Shown here: positions 8,568 through 17,799 of the stretch, in pieces
Numbering within the stretch: position 1 is the stretch's first letter
Layout: the number at the start of each line of letters is the position of its first letter
Assembly: GCF_001642735.1 (NCBI RefSeq)
Contig: NZ_LWHM01000031.1
Location: 227,020-291,019, forward strand
DNA length: 64,000 nt
Source: Pseudohongiella nitratireducens
Lineage (GTDB): Bacteria > Pseudomonadota > Gammaproteobacteria > Pseudomonadales > Pseudohongiellaceae
Reading direction: 5' to 3'
Made by a program: the position numbers and the translations under genes
The notes under the pieces: model-generated
The model's input: the letters and a program-made list of their open reading frames with translations, nothing else
The model's database searches: none
What the model was told of the DNA's origin: nothing

Positions 8568-8608
8568 GTATCCTCTGTTTAGCAGCTTAACCAGGGCTTC
8601 TCAGTGCA

Positions 8609-9703
8609 TCACTGACCCGCAAGCCCGCGAATGGCCTGGAGTAATGTATTATTCTCTTCCTGCGTACCTACCGTGATACGCAGCTTGTCCTGAAGCCTCG
8701 GCTGAGCAAAATAGCGTACCAGTATTCCTTGGGCTTTCAAGGCCTGATACAACGCGTTGGCATCCAATAGCTCACCTCCCACCTGCCTCGCAGCCCAGGT
8801 GACCAGCAGAAAATTACTGTGGCTGGGCAACACATCAAAGCCCAGGTCAGACAATGCTGACGCCAGACGACTACGCTCATCACGAACCCTTTGCCAGCAC
8901 TCCCTGGCATAAGCCTGAGACTTGAGCGCGGCAGTGGCCAGGCGCTGTGAAATCAGGTCAGTATTGTAGCTGTCGCGGGTTTTAAACAGCATCGGAGCCA
9001 GCAAGGATTCGCTGGCGATGCCATACGCAAAACGCAACCCGGCCAAAGAGTACCCCTTGCTCATGGTTCTGAGCAATATCACGTTATCCAGTTGCTTAAC
9101 CAATGGTACTGCGTTGTAGCTGATATCCGGCGAAATGAAATCCACATAAGCTTCATCAATCACCAGCACCCCCTGGAATGTCTCAGCAATTTGCGCCAGC
9201 TCAGGCGCTGACAGCAAACGACCGGTAGGTGCATGCGGATTAACAATAAAGGCAATACGGGCACCCGAGGCATTTAACTGATCAGCAAAATCTTGCGGCA
9301 ATCCCCAATCGTCATTCAACGGGATACGCTGCATTTTACAGTTTTGTACTGCAGCCAGAACAGGGTAGAGAGAATAGCTGGGTTCCGCCATGGCGATGGT
9401 GTCACCCGCATCTGCAAATGTCGTGATAATAAGCCGCAACAGCTCATCACCACCATTGGTCGCCATAATGTTGTTCTGACTGACCCCGTGCAAGTCAGCA
9501 GCCACCTCACGAAAATCATCAGCAAATGGCGGCGGGTAGCGACGCAGTTCGGCCACATTGACATCTGTTAACGCCTGCGCGACTTCAGGTGCCGGCGGAT
9601 AGGGATTTTCATTCGTGTTCAACTTGATAACGCGTGACTGACGGGGCTGCTCCCCCCAGGAATAACCTTGCATGTCACGAATATTATTGCGCTCGTAGCT
9701 CAT
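8609..9703 (-). CDS. hisC: Histidinol-phosphate aminotransferase
   Basis: A 364-residue fold-type I PLP aminotransferase. The N-terminal KLNTNENPYPP motif, NPHAPTG at 155-161, the DEAYVDF aspartate and the PLP lysine K216 in RTMSKGYSLAGLR all fit HisC, which transaminates imidazole acetol phosphate in histidine synthesis. Other family members act on aromatic or cobalamin precursors, but the KLNTNENPY start favours HisC. I use the ATG at 9703; the longer open frame to 10006 runs into the neighbouring gene and looks non-coding. It stands alone rather than in a his operon, 40 bases downstream of a secreted-protein gene. Confidence 0.88.
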   Translation of the reverse strand: MSYERNNIRDMQGYSWGEQPRQSRVIKLNTNENPYPPAPEVAQALTDVNVAELRRYPPPFADDFREVAADLHGVSQNNIMATNGGDELLRLIITTFADAGDTIAMAEPSYSLYPVLAAVQNCKMQRIPLNDDWGLPQDFADQLNASGARIAFIVNPHAPTGRLLSAPELAQIAETFQGVLVIDEAYVDFISPDISYNAVPLVKQLDNVILLRTMSKGYSLAGLRFAYGIASESLLAPMLFKTRDSYNTDLISQRLATAALKSQAYARECWQRVRDERSRLASALSDLGFDVLPSHSNFLLVTWAARQVGGELLDANALYQALKAQGILVRYFAQPRLQDKLRITVGTQEENNTLLQAIRGLAGQ

Positions 9704-9743
9704 TCCATACTGCCTTTTCAATACCAACCCTGGGACGGGAGTG

Positions 9744-10568
9744 CTACCCACCAGGAAGATAGGTTTCTGTGCGTTTATGCCAGCCGGCACGCCAGCGTAT
9801 TTCATTACGTTCAGCAGGGGCATTAGCGATGCGGCGATCCAGAATCTCTCTTGCAGACCTGGCAAATGCAGATAACACCTGCTCTCCTGAGTCCGATTGC
9901 AATGCCGCCATATCCATATGCTCAAGCACCTGCAAAAGTCCCCAGCCCTGCCCCTGGTATCTCTCTGAAGCCGAGACGCCCTCTCCTTTAAAATTGACAT
10001 AATCAATCAGTGCGTACATGCCATAAGGGGGAGCGGCATTGGCGACAGTGGCAAAGCGTTGCTGCAGGTCATCAGGGGTATCACTGTGAGCCTGCATCAA
10101 AGCCAGGCTGTTGCGCATACGCTGGACAATAAAAGCCGCCTGCACCTGTCGTGTCTCCAGCAAAAATTGCCGTAACGACTGCATGCGCTCACTATCCTGG
10201 CTGGCCAGAAACGTTTCCCGGTCTGACCAGGGGTTATCCCATTCTGCTAACCCGGCTATCCAGGACGGCAAAGAAACACCACTGGCGACATAAAAGGCCA
10301 GCAATTCGGGAAAACTTTCCTTAAAAGCTTCCTGCTGGCCGGTGCGATACCAGATAAAATGCCCAATACCCAGAGACGGGAAATCTTCTCCTGCATTCCA
10401 GCTGGTCAGACAGGCTTCCCGACCCGCGCATTCATTTTGAAATATCTGGTCTGCGATCCATTGCTGCTGGTGTGTATTCAATTGCGGCAAAGCACCAGGC
10501 TGGGCGTGAACACTCAGGCAAACCCACCACAGGCCAACCACTGCAAACCAGCGGCGAGAGCCACTCAT
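9744..10568 (-). CDS. Conserved secreted protein, possibly lysozyme-like
   Basis: A 274-residue protein with a signal peptide (cleavage near VHA-QPGA). The region after it (QIFQNECAG, CLTSWNAGEDFPSLGIGHFIWY) has an early glutamate, two nearby cysteines and a GIGHF segment that recalls lysozyme-like folds, but I cannot name a family, and activity on peptidoglycan is only a guess. The second half is helical and charged. Its ATG overlaps the stop codon of rimI (TAATG), so it is translationally coupled to holD-rimI. Confidence 0.6.
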   Translation of the reverse strand: MSGSRRWFAVVGLWWVCLSVHAQPGALPQLNTHQQQWIADQIFQNECAGREACLTSWNAGEDFPSLGIGHFIWYRTGQQEAFKESFPELLAFYVASGVSLPSWIAGLAEWDNPWSDRETFLASQDSERMQSLRQFLLETRQVQAAFIVQRMRNSLALMQAHSDTPDDLQQRFATVANAAPPYGMYALIDYVNFKGEGVSASERYQGQGWGLLQVLEHMDMAALQSDSGEQVLSAFARSAREILDRRIANAPAERNEIRWRAGWHKRTETYLPGG

Positions 10569-11086
10569 TAAAGCTGCACCTCATTCAGGCGACAGCTCAT
10601 GATCAGCGCGTCTTCCCGGTCATCCTGGATTGACGAAGCGGGATAATAACCACGTCGCTCGCCCACCTGGATGAACCCGAATTCGTAATAAAGGCCACGA
10701 GCGGCTTCATTGGAAGGTCGAACCTCAAGAAAACAATCTGCCGCGCCAGTCACCCTGGCCTCTGTTAGCAGCTTGCGCAGCATTTGTCGCCCCAGCGAGT
10801 GACGACGGGCCTGTGGGTGCACGCACAGTGTCAGCAGGTGGCTTTCGCCAACGGCAACACTTAACACCCCATGACAAAGCACTTTGATACCGTCTGATAT
10901 CACCCAGCACTCATAACCTGCACTGATACAATCCTGGAAGATTCGCCGAGTCCAGGGGCTGTCATAGGAGAGGTTTTCATTACGCACTACCTGATCAAGG
11001 TCCTCAGCCGTCATGCGGCGACAAGTGAGCGACTGACCGATAGCAATTGATGGTGCCTGTCCTGCAATTGGATCCAGTTCTGTCAT
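10568..11086 (-). CDS. rimI: Ribosomal protein S18 alanine N-acetyltransferase
   Basis: A 172-residue GNAT acetyltransferase. It shows the RimI pattern SYDSPWTRRIFQDC near the N-terminus, the acetyl-CoA site around LCVHPQARRHSLGRQML, FLEVRPSNEAARGLY and the ending FGFIQVGERRGYYP. The family acetylates the N-terminal alanine of ribosomal protein S18. The ATG at 11086 is chosen because the longer frame (to 11185) runs into the preceding gene. Position directly after a holD-like gene matches the well-known holD-rimI order in gammaproteobacteria and supports both calls. Confidence 0.87.
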   Translation of the reverse strand: MTELDPIAGQAPSIAIGQSLTCRRMTAEDLDQVVRNENLSYDSPWTRRIFQDCISAGYECWVISDGIKVLCHGVLSVAVGESHLLTLCVHPQARRHSLGRQMLRKLLTEARVTGAADCFLEVRPSNEAARGLYYEFGFIQVGERRGYYPASSIQDDREDALIMSCRLNEVQL

Positions 11087-11102
11087 GCTTGGGTTTCTTT
11101 TC

Positions 11103-11963
11103 TTATCCTGTTGAAAGTCGTTGTCGTAAAGCTTGCATGTGCTGCCATGCTTCTCGTTTTGTTGAAGGTGAGTCCACCATCTCATGCATGGCGTGCGTAT
11201 ATAGCACTTCTACTTTGAATGGCTCCCAGGCAGAAAGTTGTCCGGTTTTTATTGTCGAGGGCAAAAATACCGGTAGTGCCGATGATAACACCAGCAGATT
11301 GGCTACCGGCCTGTCATTGAGCTGTTTGGCGACAAAACCATTCACCGCACTGGTCGCCGCAGCACTATCCTGAATAGCCAGACCCGGCATGGGCCAGCTA
11401 AACAGCCGCGCCCTGAGGTTCGAGGTATCAATACCAGGATCCAGCGCTACCAGCATACGTTTCATCATATCGCGCTGGGCAGCCGGAATGCGCGTTTCCG
11501 CTCCCGGCATCATGGCGAGCAATGCCAGCCGATCATCCACATTCACCCAGGTGAAATTGAATGCCACTGGCTGATTTGTAACAACGGTATCATCTGCCTG
11601 GGTAACTTCCCTGTTGTTGTCAGGAACATCGGCAATATCGCCACCATCAGGGACTTCTACGCTAGCTTGCTGCTTACGGTTCCTATCTTGCAGCCTGTCT
11701 CTCGGCTGTTTGTGCTGATCATCATCGTTAAGCAACTGACGAGCCTGCGTCAAAGCCCCCGACTTACCAGCGGACGCACTATCTGTCGTATGACTTTTAT
11801 TAGGCACCGGCTCATCAGCACGTGTCTCTTCCAACGAGAAGATAACATCATGTGACCGGGCAGCTGTGGAGGATGCCTCGCGGGGAAACCAGGGGGTAAT
11901 TCCCATCTCTCTGAGAACCCGGCGTCGCTGTTGCTCGCGTGGTTGCAACATACTAATCGTCAT
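11103..11963 (-). CDS. holD: DNA polymerase III psi subunit-like protein
   Basis: A 286-residue protein. The N-terminal block RRRVLREMGITPWFPR matches the LGIT-x-W motif by which HolD (psi) binds chi. The C-terminal 150 residues contain the HolD-like region ARLFSWPMPG, a GFVAKQLNDRP helix and the strand NLLVLSSALPVFL. Between them (about 35-130) lies a long charged, low-complexity linker. E. coli HolD is only about 137 residues, so the linker makes this protein unusually long, as in pseudomonads. Synteny with rimI 16 bases downstream supports the call. Psi couples the clamp loader to single-stranded DNA-binding protein through chi. Confidence 0.65.
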   Translation of the reverse strand: MTISMLQPREQQRRRVLREMGITPWFPREASSTAARSHDVIFSLEETRADEPVPNKSHTTDSASAGKSGALTQARQLLNDDDQHKQPRDRLQDRNRKQQASVEVPDGGDIADVPDNNREVTQADDTVVTNQPVAFNFTWVNVDDRLALLAMMPGAETRIPAAQRDMMKRMLVALDPGIDTSNLRARLFSWPMPGLAIQDSAAATSAVNGFVAKQLNDRPVANLLVLSSALPVFLPSTIKTGQLSAWEPFKVEVLYTHAMHEMVDSPSTKREAWQHMQALRQRLSTG

Positions 11964-12087
11964 ATTGTCGCGTAGGTATTTTTCATCTTGCCTATTATAC
12001 GTTACTGACTGCCTTGTGCACCAAAGGTAATATTGTCAGTCTCTCACAATCATGCTTGAATCGTTGCAAACTCAATGGGGGGATACC

Positions 12088-13071
12088 ATGAAAGCGATAC
12101 TATGCAAGGAATACGGCGGACCGGAAAAACTGATCATTGGCGATACTGACTCACCGATACCAGAACCAGACCAGGTGGTTGTCGATGTCTATGCCGCATC
12201 CATTAACTTCCCGGATACCTTGCAGATCCAGGGAAAGTATCAGTTCCAGCCACCCATGCCATTTACCCCCGGCTCGGAAGTCGGTGGCGTGGTCTCTCAT
12301 GTGGGTAGCGAAGTCAGCAACCTGAAAGTAGGCGACCGGGTTATGGCGGTATCAACGATTGGTGGCATGGCTGAACAGGTATGTTGCAATGCGTCCTCTG
12401 TCCGGAAAATCCCGGATAACATGGACTTCAATACCGCAGCAGGCTTCGCCATGGTTTACACCACATCGTACCATGCGCTGAAACAGCGGGCCCGGATTCA
12501 GCCAGGCGAAACGCTGCTTGTCCTTGGCGCCAGTGGTGGCGTGGGCCTGGCTGCCGTTGAATTGGGCAAACTGATGGGTGCACGGGTCATTGCCGCCGCC
12601 AGCAGTGATGAAAAACTGACCTTTATCGAGCAGGCCGGGCCCGATGAACTGCTTAACTACGGCGATGGTGAGTTAAAAGAAAAGGTCAAAGCTCTGACTG
12701 ACGGGAAAGGCGCTGATGTGATTTATGATCCGATCGGTGGCGATCTTTTTGACCAGGCGACGCGCTGTATCAACTGGAATGGCCGCCTGCTGGTTGTCGG
12801 TTTTACCAGTGGCAGAATTCCCAACTACCCCGCTAACCTGGCCCTGTTAAAAGGATCATCAATGGTTGGCGTCTTTCTGGGCCGCTTCCGCAAGGAGGAA
12901 CCCGAAGCCTACGAGCAGAATTTCCAGGAATTGCTGCAAATGTACAGTGACGGGAAAATCCGTCCGATTGTCACTCAGACCTACCCTTTTGAGGACTTTG
13001 AGTCGGCATTCAATGTCTTCAAAGAGCGCCGGGTAATGGGCAAAGTCACCTTGACCATCCGTCAGGAATAA
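12088..13071 (+). CDS. NADPH:quinone oxidoreductase-like MDR enzyme
   Basis: A 327-residue medium-chain dehydrogenase/reductase of the zinc-free quinone oxidoreductase class. Seen are the N-terminal MKAILCKEYGGPE, the segment INFPDTLQIQGKYQ, the nucleotide-binding motif LGASGGVGLAAVELGK, and DVIYDPIGGDLF. Zinc-ligand cysteines are absent. Members reduce quinones or act as enoyl reductases with NADPH. The ATG at 12088 follows a GGGGGGAT ribosome site at good spacing, so I reject the start at 12052. It precedes an acyl-CoA synthetase on the same strand, 153 bases away, suggesting a role in fatty-acid or organic-acid metabolism. Confidence 0.85.
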   Translation: MKAILCKEYGGPEKLIIGDTDSPIPEPDQVVVDVYAASINFPDTLQIQGKYQFQPPMPFTPGSEVGGVVSHVGSEVSNLKVGDRVMAVSTIGGMAEQVCCNASSVRKIPDNMDFNTAAGFAMVYTTSYHALKQRARIQPGETLLVLGASGGVGLAAVELGKLMGARVIAAASSDEKLTFIEQAGPDELLNYGDGELKEKVKALTDGKGADVIYDPIGGDLFDQATRCINWNGRLLVVGFTSGRIPNYPANLALLKGSSMVGVFLGRFRKEEPEAYEQNFQELLQMYSDGKIRPIVTQTYPFEDFESAFNVFKERRVMGKVTLTIRQE

Positions 13072-13092
13072 GCGACACACGACAAACTGATA

Positions 13093-13106
13093 CGAACATT
13101 CGTTCG
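13093..13106. promoter_or_regulatory. Candidate operator, CGAAC-N4-GTTCG
   Basis: An inverted repeat with 5-base arms and a 4-base spacer lies between the oxidoreductase and the acyl-CoA synthetase, 119 bases before the latter's start. Its form is close to boxes bound by TetR-family fatty-acid regulators such as PsrA (GAAAC-N4-GTTTC type). No regulator gene is adjacent, so this is only a candidate. Confidence 0.3.
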
Positions 13107-13224
13107 ATTTACTTGCGCTCGCCCGATTCCGCCGTATATATTGCTCTACTTCGTTAGGTTCTGTCAGCAGTTCCTAGGGTAGTCAAAGAATACGAGAATA
13201 AGAGGCGGGCGCAAGTCCAATCGC

Positions 13225-14970
13225 ATGAAGAACGTATTATCCGCGCAACAAATCCAGCAAGATTTACTGACCCTCCGCGATATCGCCGCAAACCTGCGGA
13301 AACCGGGTTCCATTCTGGAAACCGAAAAACAGACAGTCAACGGCATAGAGATGGACGTTTTCAAAAACGTCGCTACCAACCTGCACGGTATTTACCAGCT
13401 CGGGCTGGAGGCAGCTGACCAGGATTTTCTGGTCTATGCAGACGAACGTTATACCTTCGCCGAAGCATTGAAGACAGCAGAGGCTATAAGTTGTGCGCTG
13501 ATCACGGAATACGGTATCGGCAAGGGTGACCGGGTAGCCATCTGCTCGCGTAATTATCCTGAGTGGTGCCTGGCATACATGGCGATTACTATCATAGGCG
13601 CCATTGCCGTTCCCATGAACTCCTGGTGGCAAAGCAAGGAACTGGCATACGGGATTGAAGATAGTGGCGCCAAAATCATATTCGCCGACCATGAACGACT
13701 GGAGCAACTAAGCCAGGTACGATCACAACTATCAGTAGAAGCCGTGGCCATCAAAACGGAGGCGCTCCCCACCCCGGCACAGCCTTTTGCGCAACTGGTG
13801 GAAAAAGGACTCGCTGCCAGAAACAGTGTGGATCTGTCTGCCATCAATGTCTTGCCGGACGACGATGCCTCCATCATGTATACCTCGGGATCAACCGGCA
13901 ACCCCAAAGGCGTCTTGTCCACGCATCGAAACATAATCAGCGCACTCTACACCTGGATATTTGTCCGCGATGCCAATGAAACCCTGCGGCCCGAAATCAA
14001 GGTAGAGAACCCGGAATTCCCCGAAGCGATTCTGGCGAATGTGCCACTGTTTCACGTCACGGGATGTCATGCGCAGTTCCTGCTTTGCTTTGTCATGCTG
14101 CGCAAGTTCGTGATGATGTATAAGTGGAATGCAGAACAGGCCCTTGCACTGATTGAAAAAGAGCGCATATCTGTGCTGCATGGTGTACCGACCATGACCT
14201 GGGAGGTGATGAACTCTCCGGACTTCGAGAAAACCGACCTGCGTAGTTTACGTATCGTGCAAAGCGGTGGTGCAGCCCGCCCACCCGGTCACTTGAAACT
14301 GATTCAGGATAAATTTGCTGACCATATTCAGCCTGGCCAGGGCTATGGCTTGACGGAAACCAATGCCATTGGTGCAACCATTACAGGCAAATTCTACCTT
14401 TCCAAACCGGAAAGCACGGGCCGCCCTTCTCCACCAGTGACACAAGTGCAAATCAAGGATGAAAGTGGCAATATCCTGCCCGCCGGAGAGATCGGTGAGA
14501 TCTGTATCAAAGGTGCCACCATCATGAAGGGGTACTGGAAGAAACCGGAAGAAACAGCAAAAGCATTGCAGGATGGCTTCTTCCACACCGGTGATGTCGG
14601 TCTGCTGGATGAACACGGTTTTCTGTTTATCAAAGACAGAGCCAAAGATATCGTCATCCGCGGCGGAGAAAATATTGCCTGCGCTGAAGTGGAATACGCG
14701 TTATCAGATCACCCCGCTGTTTGTGAAGCCGCTGTCTATGGCCTTCCTGATGAGCGTCTGGGAGAAGTTGTCGCCGCATCAGTGCAGATCAGAAGCGAAG
14801 ACGCTGTCTCGGTGGAAGCGTTACAGGCATTCTTACAGTCCAGAATAGCCCATTTCAAGGTACCCGCCTGCATTAAGTTACAGACGGCTCAGTTGCCAAG
14901 AATTGCCACTGGCAAAATTGCCAAAAAAGAAATTCGCCAGGCAGTTTTGGCACAGCAATCGTCTCTGTAA
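13225..14970 (+). CDS. Acyl-CoA synthetase (AMP-binding enzyme)
   Basis: A 581-residue adenylate-forming ligase. The P-loop YTSGSTGNPKG, the aromatic-site GYGLTE, the ATP-ribose TGDVG and the C-terminal hinge IKDRAKDIVIRGGENI are complete, and the catalytic lysine sits near the end (RIATGKIAKKEIR). The enzyme activates a carboxylic acid to acyl-AMP and then acyl-CoA; chain length cannot be told. The ribosome site is weak. An inverted repeat resembling fatty-acid regulator boxes lies upstream. Confidence 0.88.
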   Translation: MKNVLSAQQIQQDLLTLRDIAANLRKPGSILETEKQTVNGIEMDVFKNVATNLHGIYQLGLEAADQDFLVYADERYTFAEALKTAEAISCALITEYGIGKGDRVAICSRNYPEWCLAYMAITIIGAIAVPMNSWWQSKELAYGIEDSGAKIIFADHERLEQLSQVRSQLSVEAVAIKTEALPTPAQPFAQLVEKGLAARNSVDLSAINVLPDDDASIMYTSGSTGNPKGVLSTHRNIISALYTWIFVRDANETLRPEIKVENPEFPEAILANVPLFHVTGCHAQFLLCFVMLRKFVMMYKWNAEQALALIEKERISVLHGVPTMTWEVMNSPDFEKTDLRSLRIVQSGGAARPPGHLKLIQDKFADHIQPGQGYGLTETNAIGATITGKFYLSKPESTGRPSPPVTQVQIKDESGNILPAGEIGEICIKGATIMKGYWKKPEETAKALQDGFFHTGDVGLLDEHGFLFIKDRAKDIVIRGGENIACAEVEYALSDHPAVCEAAVYGLPDERLGEVVAASVQIRSEDAVSVEALQAFLQSRIAHFKVPACIKLQTAQLPRIATGKIAKKEIRQAVLAQQSSL

Positions 14971-15034
14971 TTTTTTTCATTTAATACTTGCATTACTGCA
15001 ATTTATACAGATAATTCGCCTTGTGAAGACCTGT

Positions 15035-15069
15035 CCGGTAAAACGACTTCAAAAGAGTCGATTTACCGG
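15035..15069. other. Intergenic stem-loop
   Basis: Bases 15035-15048 (CCGGTAAAACGACT) pair with 15056-15069 with a single mismatch, leaving a 7-base loop. It lies 65 bases after the acyl-CoA synthetase stop. A strong T-run is missing, so it is either an imperfect terminator or a structured 3' end. Confidence 0.5.
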
Positions 15070-15215
15070 TTTAAAACCGGCTCATGCGTTTGGTTTCCGG
15101 GGCATTTTCCCTGGGCTCTGATCGCGGGATGCTGGCTGCTGCGGACACGCTTTCTGCGGCTGTCCAGATGCTCATATTGGTTCCGTAATCCGGAATTTTT
15201 CAGAGAGTTATCACT

Positions 15216-15488
15216 ATGAAAGGTCGATCCTGGGATGATTTTAGCGATTCCGCTAAAGACTACCTTGATGCAGGTATGCTGGCAGATACAGAGTTTGAGG
15301 ATGAGCCAGAAACCAAGCACGGTCAGCGCCGTCGTCTGACGGAATTGCGCCGCCGCACTGAAGAGCGCCTGGACTGGAAACGCATGTACGGTGAGCTTCA
15401 GTTTGATGATCTGGATGATGAACGTCTTTGGGACGATGATCAGATCAGTTATCAATACGACAATGCTGACGACATGCTGGACGACTGA
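15216..15488 (+). CDS. Small acidic hypothetical protein
   Basis: A 90-residue protein with strongly acidic ends and a basic centre (HGQRRRLTELRRRTEERLDWKR). The C-terminal third is a chain of aspartates and glutamates around short hydrophobic patches. A GAGAG ribosome site precedes the ATG. The RRR-helix followed by an acidic tail is reminiscent of small gammaproteobacterial proteins of the PA3496 type, but I do not claim that identity. An open frame on the opposite strand looks like a shadow. Confidence 0.6.
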   Translation: MKGRSWDDFSDSAKDYLDAGMLADTEFEDEPETKHGQRRRLTELRRRTEERLDWKRMYGELQFDDLDDERLWDDDQISYQYDNADDMLDD

Positions 15489-15531
15489 TTGTCCCGCTTA
15501 GCAGACGCTGTGCATTAGAACCGCCAGGCGC

Positions 15532-16413
15532 TTAACGCGCCTGACGTAAACGTTCTATTCGCTCATTCAGCGGTGGATGGGACATAAACAGTTTACCAAA
15601 CGCATCCTTCGCTTTGTGGTTGATCCCAAACGCCACCAACTCATCCGGCATCTGCGTTGGCTGTCCCATTTTCAGCCGTTCCAGTGCCGCAATCATTTTC
15701 TGACGACCTGCCAGCGATGCTCCGCCAGCATCAGCACGGAATTCTCGCTGCCGACTGAACCACATGACAATCACTGACGCCAGAATACCCAATACCAACT
15801 GAGCAACGATAGAGGTAATCCAGAACGCCGGACCATGACCCTGCTGGGTTTTAAATACCACCCGATCCACAAAATGACCGATCACCCGAGACAGGAAAAT
15901 CACAAACGTATTAACCACACCCTGAATCAAAGTCAGGGTCACCATGTCACCATTGGCGATGTGCGATATTTCGTGCGCCAGAACGGCTTCTGCCTCTTCC
16001 TTGGTCATGGTATTCAACAGCCCGGCGCTGACAGCCACCAGTGAGCTGTTCTTGCTCGCACCGGTCGCAAACGCGTTGACTTCCGGCGAGGGGAAAATAG
16101 CCACTTCCGGCATTTTGATACCAGCACGTTTGGCCTGATCTGCCACTGTCGACAACAACCATTGCTCCGTCGCATTACGCGGCTGAGAAATAACCTGGGC
16201 ACCAGTGGATCGCTTGGCTAGCCATTTGGACATGGCCAGGGAGATAAAAGAACCACCAAAACCGATAACCGCTGAAAAAATCAGCAAAGCATTGAGATCA
16301 AGATCTGTACCGTTCTCGGCCAGAATCTGTTCAACGCCAAGTAGACGTAAAACAATACTCAGTACCAGCACAATGGCCAGGTTGGTGAGCAAAAACAGCG
16401 CAATACGCTTCAT
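15532..16413 (-). CDS. htpX: Membrane-bound zinc protease HtpX
   Basis: A 293-residue M48 metalloprotease. Zinc ligands are H147 and H151 of the HEISH motif and E224 in [10 protein letters not shown]. Two N-terminal helices (about 4-26 and 42-62) and two more after the active site anchor it in the inner membrane with the catalytic site in the cytoplasm. HtpX degrades misfolded membrane proteins alongside FtsH and is usually induced by envelope stress. The length is normal for the family. A GAGGG ribosome site precedes the ATG. It lies 11 bases downstream of the QEGLA-motif gene, so they may share a transcript. Confidence 0.93.
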   Translation of the reverse strand: MKRIALFLLTNLAIVLVLSIVLRLLGVEQILAENGTDLDLNALLIFSAVIGFGGSFISLAMSKWLAKRSTGAQVISQPRNATEQWLLSTVADQAKRAGIKMPEVAIFPSPEVNAFATGASKNSSLVAVSAGLLNTMTKEEAEAVLAHEISHIANGDMVTLTLIQGVVNTFVIFLSRVIGHFVDRVVFKTQQGHGPAFWITSIVAQLVLGILASVIVMWFSRQREFRADAGGASLAGRQKMIAALERLKMGQPTQMPDELVAFGINHKAKDAFGKLFMSHPPLNERIERLRQAR

Positions 16414-16424
16414 ATCAAGTACCC

Positions 16425-17762
16425 TCAGTCAACTGCAGAATCGATCACTTTCTCGTACAGTGGAGCAACTTTTGGCATTTTCGCGAACAGGGTTTGAAAG
16501 TGTCGCTGAACCCGGCCCATATTGATGACCGACATCCCGCTGGCAAAACCAAACCAGACATAAAGTCCGTTCAGGTCACGAAACATCTCAGGAATATAAT
16601 GGGGGCCGGTTATCGTTCCTTCAAGGTAGTGCTGATACAAAATCGGAATGTCATCCAGCGTGATCTTACCGACAAAAAGCATCGGCAATATTTCCGGCAC
16701 ACCCGATTGAATCGCACTGCGAATAAAGTTGACGTTTTCCACGAAACCGCGCAGATAGGAGAGGTCTTTACTAAAGACCGACCCGCCGGACAAGGTTCCC
16801 CCCCGGAATACTCGCTGGGTGATTTTATAGCTGTCTGCAGGCGGTAGTCCACGATTGGTGAAAAAATGATAAACATCGAGAAAGTCAGCACCCTGCTCTG
16901 CCATATCAACCGCTACGACCCGGTCGCTGACTTTAAGGGCTCTGCCAGGATATGAACTGAAAGTCAGGGTCTCCATCAGTACAGCCAGCCCTTCCTGGCA
17001 AGCTGTTACCCGGGGAGAGCCGACACTGAGCCAGGTTGCCCAGGGCTGCTGGCGACCATTCAGAGTCGTTCCGACATGAACCCAGCCCTCATGGACTTCC
17101 AGCACCTGCAAATCGAACTCGGTAAAAGACGCATCCTGGTTAATCTTGATGTAATCACCACCGGCAGCTGCATCTGAGACGATACCATCGCTTAAAATGA
17201 CGCGGATATCGCCCGGGTCAAAATAATTACCCAGCCGATCCTGAAGTATGTCTACTGCGTCGGTTGCCGAAATGTTCTTTTCATAGGGGCGAACGAGATG
17301 CGCTGCGCCTGGCATGGAAAAAATTTCACCCAGCTTTTCTCCCAGTTGCCGCAAGGTTTTTCTGTCACCACGCAGATGATCCCTGGCAGAGCCATAAAGC
17401 GCCCGGCTGTATCGGCCAAACTCGGGGCTTCCCCGGTTAGCCAGCATATCGATAACCAGCAGATACTGATCAATCGTCCGGCACAGGATGCCCCCGAGAC
17501 CGTCACTTCGCCCCAGTTTACGACGGGTTTCTCGTCTCAGGTGTAAAAAGCGATCGCGCTGCTGGACCGGGTCAAAACCCAGCTCCTGATTCTGGTAGTG
17601 ATTTTCCGGTAGCCTGGGAAGCTCTCGCCCCTTGTCTTTGAAAAATGTCTTCTCGACCTCTGACGGCCACTTGATTGCATCGAGAATACGAATCGGGCGC
17701 TGTAACTCCAGCAACTGGTCAGAAAGCACCTTGACCTGTTGCTGATATTCATTCACTGCCAT
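16425..17762 (-). CDS. QEGLA-motif metallopeptidase-like protein (DUF1704/MATCAP family)
   Basis: A 445-residue protein whose central region holds H224-EGWV-H229, an HExxxH zinc-binding motif, followed by CQEGLA at 255-260. That combination defines the family annotated as flavohemoglobin expression-modulating QEGLA proteins; eukaryotic relatives (MATCAP) are tubulin tyrosine carboxypeptidases. The bacterial substrate is not known. No signal peptide or membrane segment is seen. It precedes htpX on the same strand by 11 bases, which pairs two zinc proteases in one likely transcript. Confidence 0.8.
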   Translation of the reverse strand: MAVNEYQQQVKVLSDQLLELQRPIRILDAIKWPSEVEKTFFKDKGRELPRLPENHYQNQELGFDPVQQRDRFLHLRRETRRKLGRSDGLGGILCRTIDQYLLVIDMLANRGSPEFGRYSRALYGSARDHLRGDRKTLRQLGEKLGEIFSMPGAAHLVRPYEKNISATDAVDILQDRLGNYFDPGDIRVILSDGIVSDAAAGGDYIKINQDASFTEFDLQVLEVHEGWVHVGTTLNGRQQPWATWLSVGSPRVTACQEGLAVLMETLTFSSYPGRALKVSDRVVAVDMAEQGADFLDVYHFFTNRGLPPADSYKITQRVFRGGTLSGGSVFSKDLSYLRGFVENVNFIRSAIQSGVPEILPMLFVGKITLDDIPILYQHYLEGTITGPHYIPEMFRDLNGLYVWFGFASGMSVINMGRVQRHFQTLFAKMPKVAPLYEKVIDSAVD

Positions 17763-17799
17763 TATTAAAATTCCAGAAAACCGAAGCTCGGCTATCGTA

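Noticed and set aside
9704..10006. N-terminal extension of hisC
   Set aside because: Overlaps the neighbouring secreted-protein gene, and the added residues resemble no aminotransferase; the start at 9703 matches the family.
15063..15455. 130-aa open frame antisense to the small acidic protein
   Set aside because: No ribosome site, atypical composition, and it overlaps entirely a plausible gene on the other strand.
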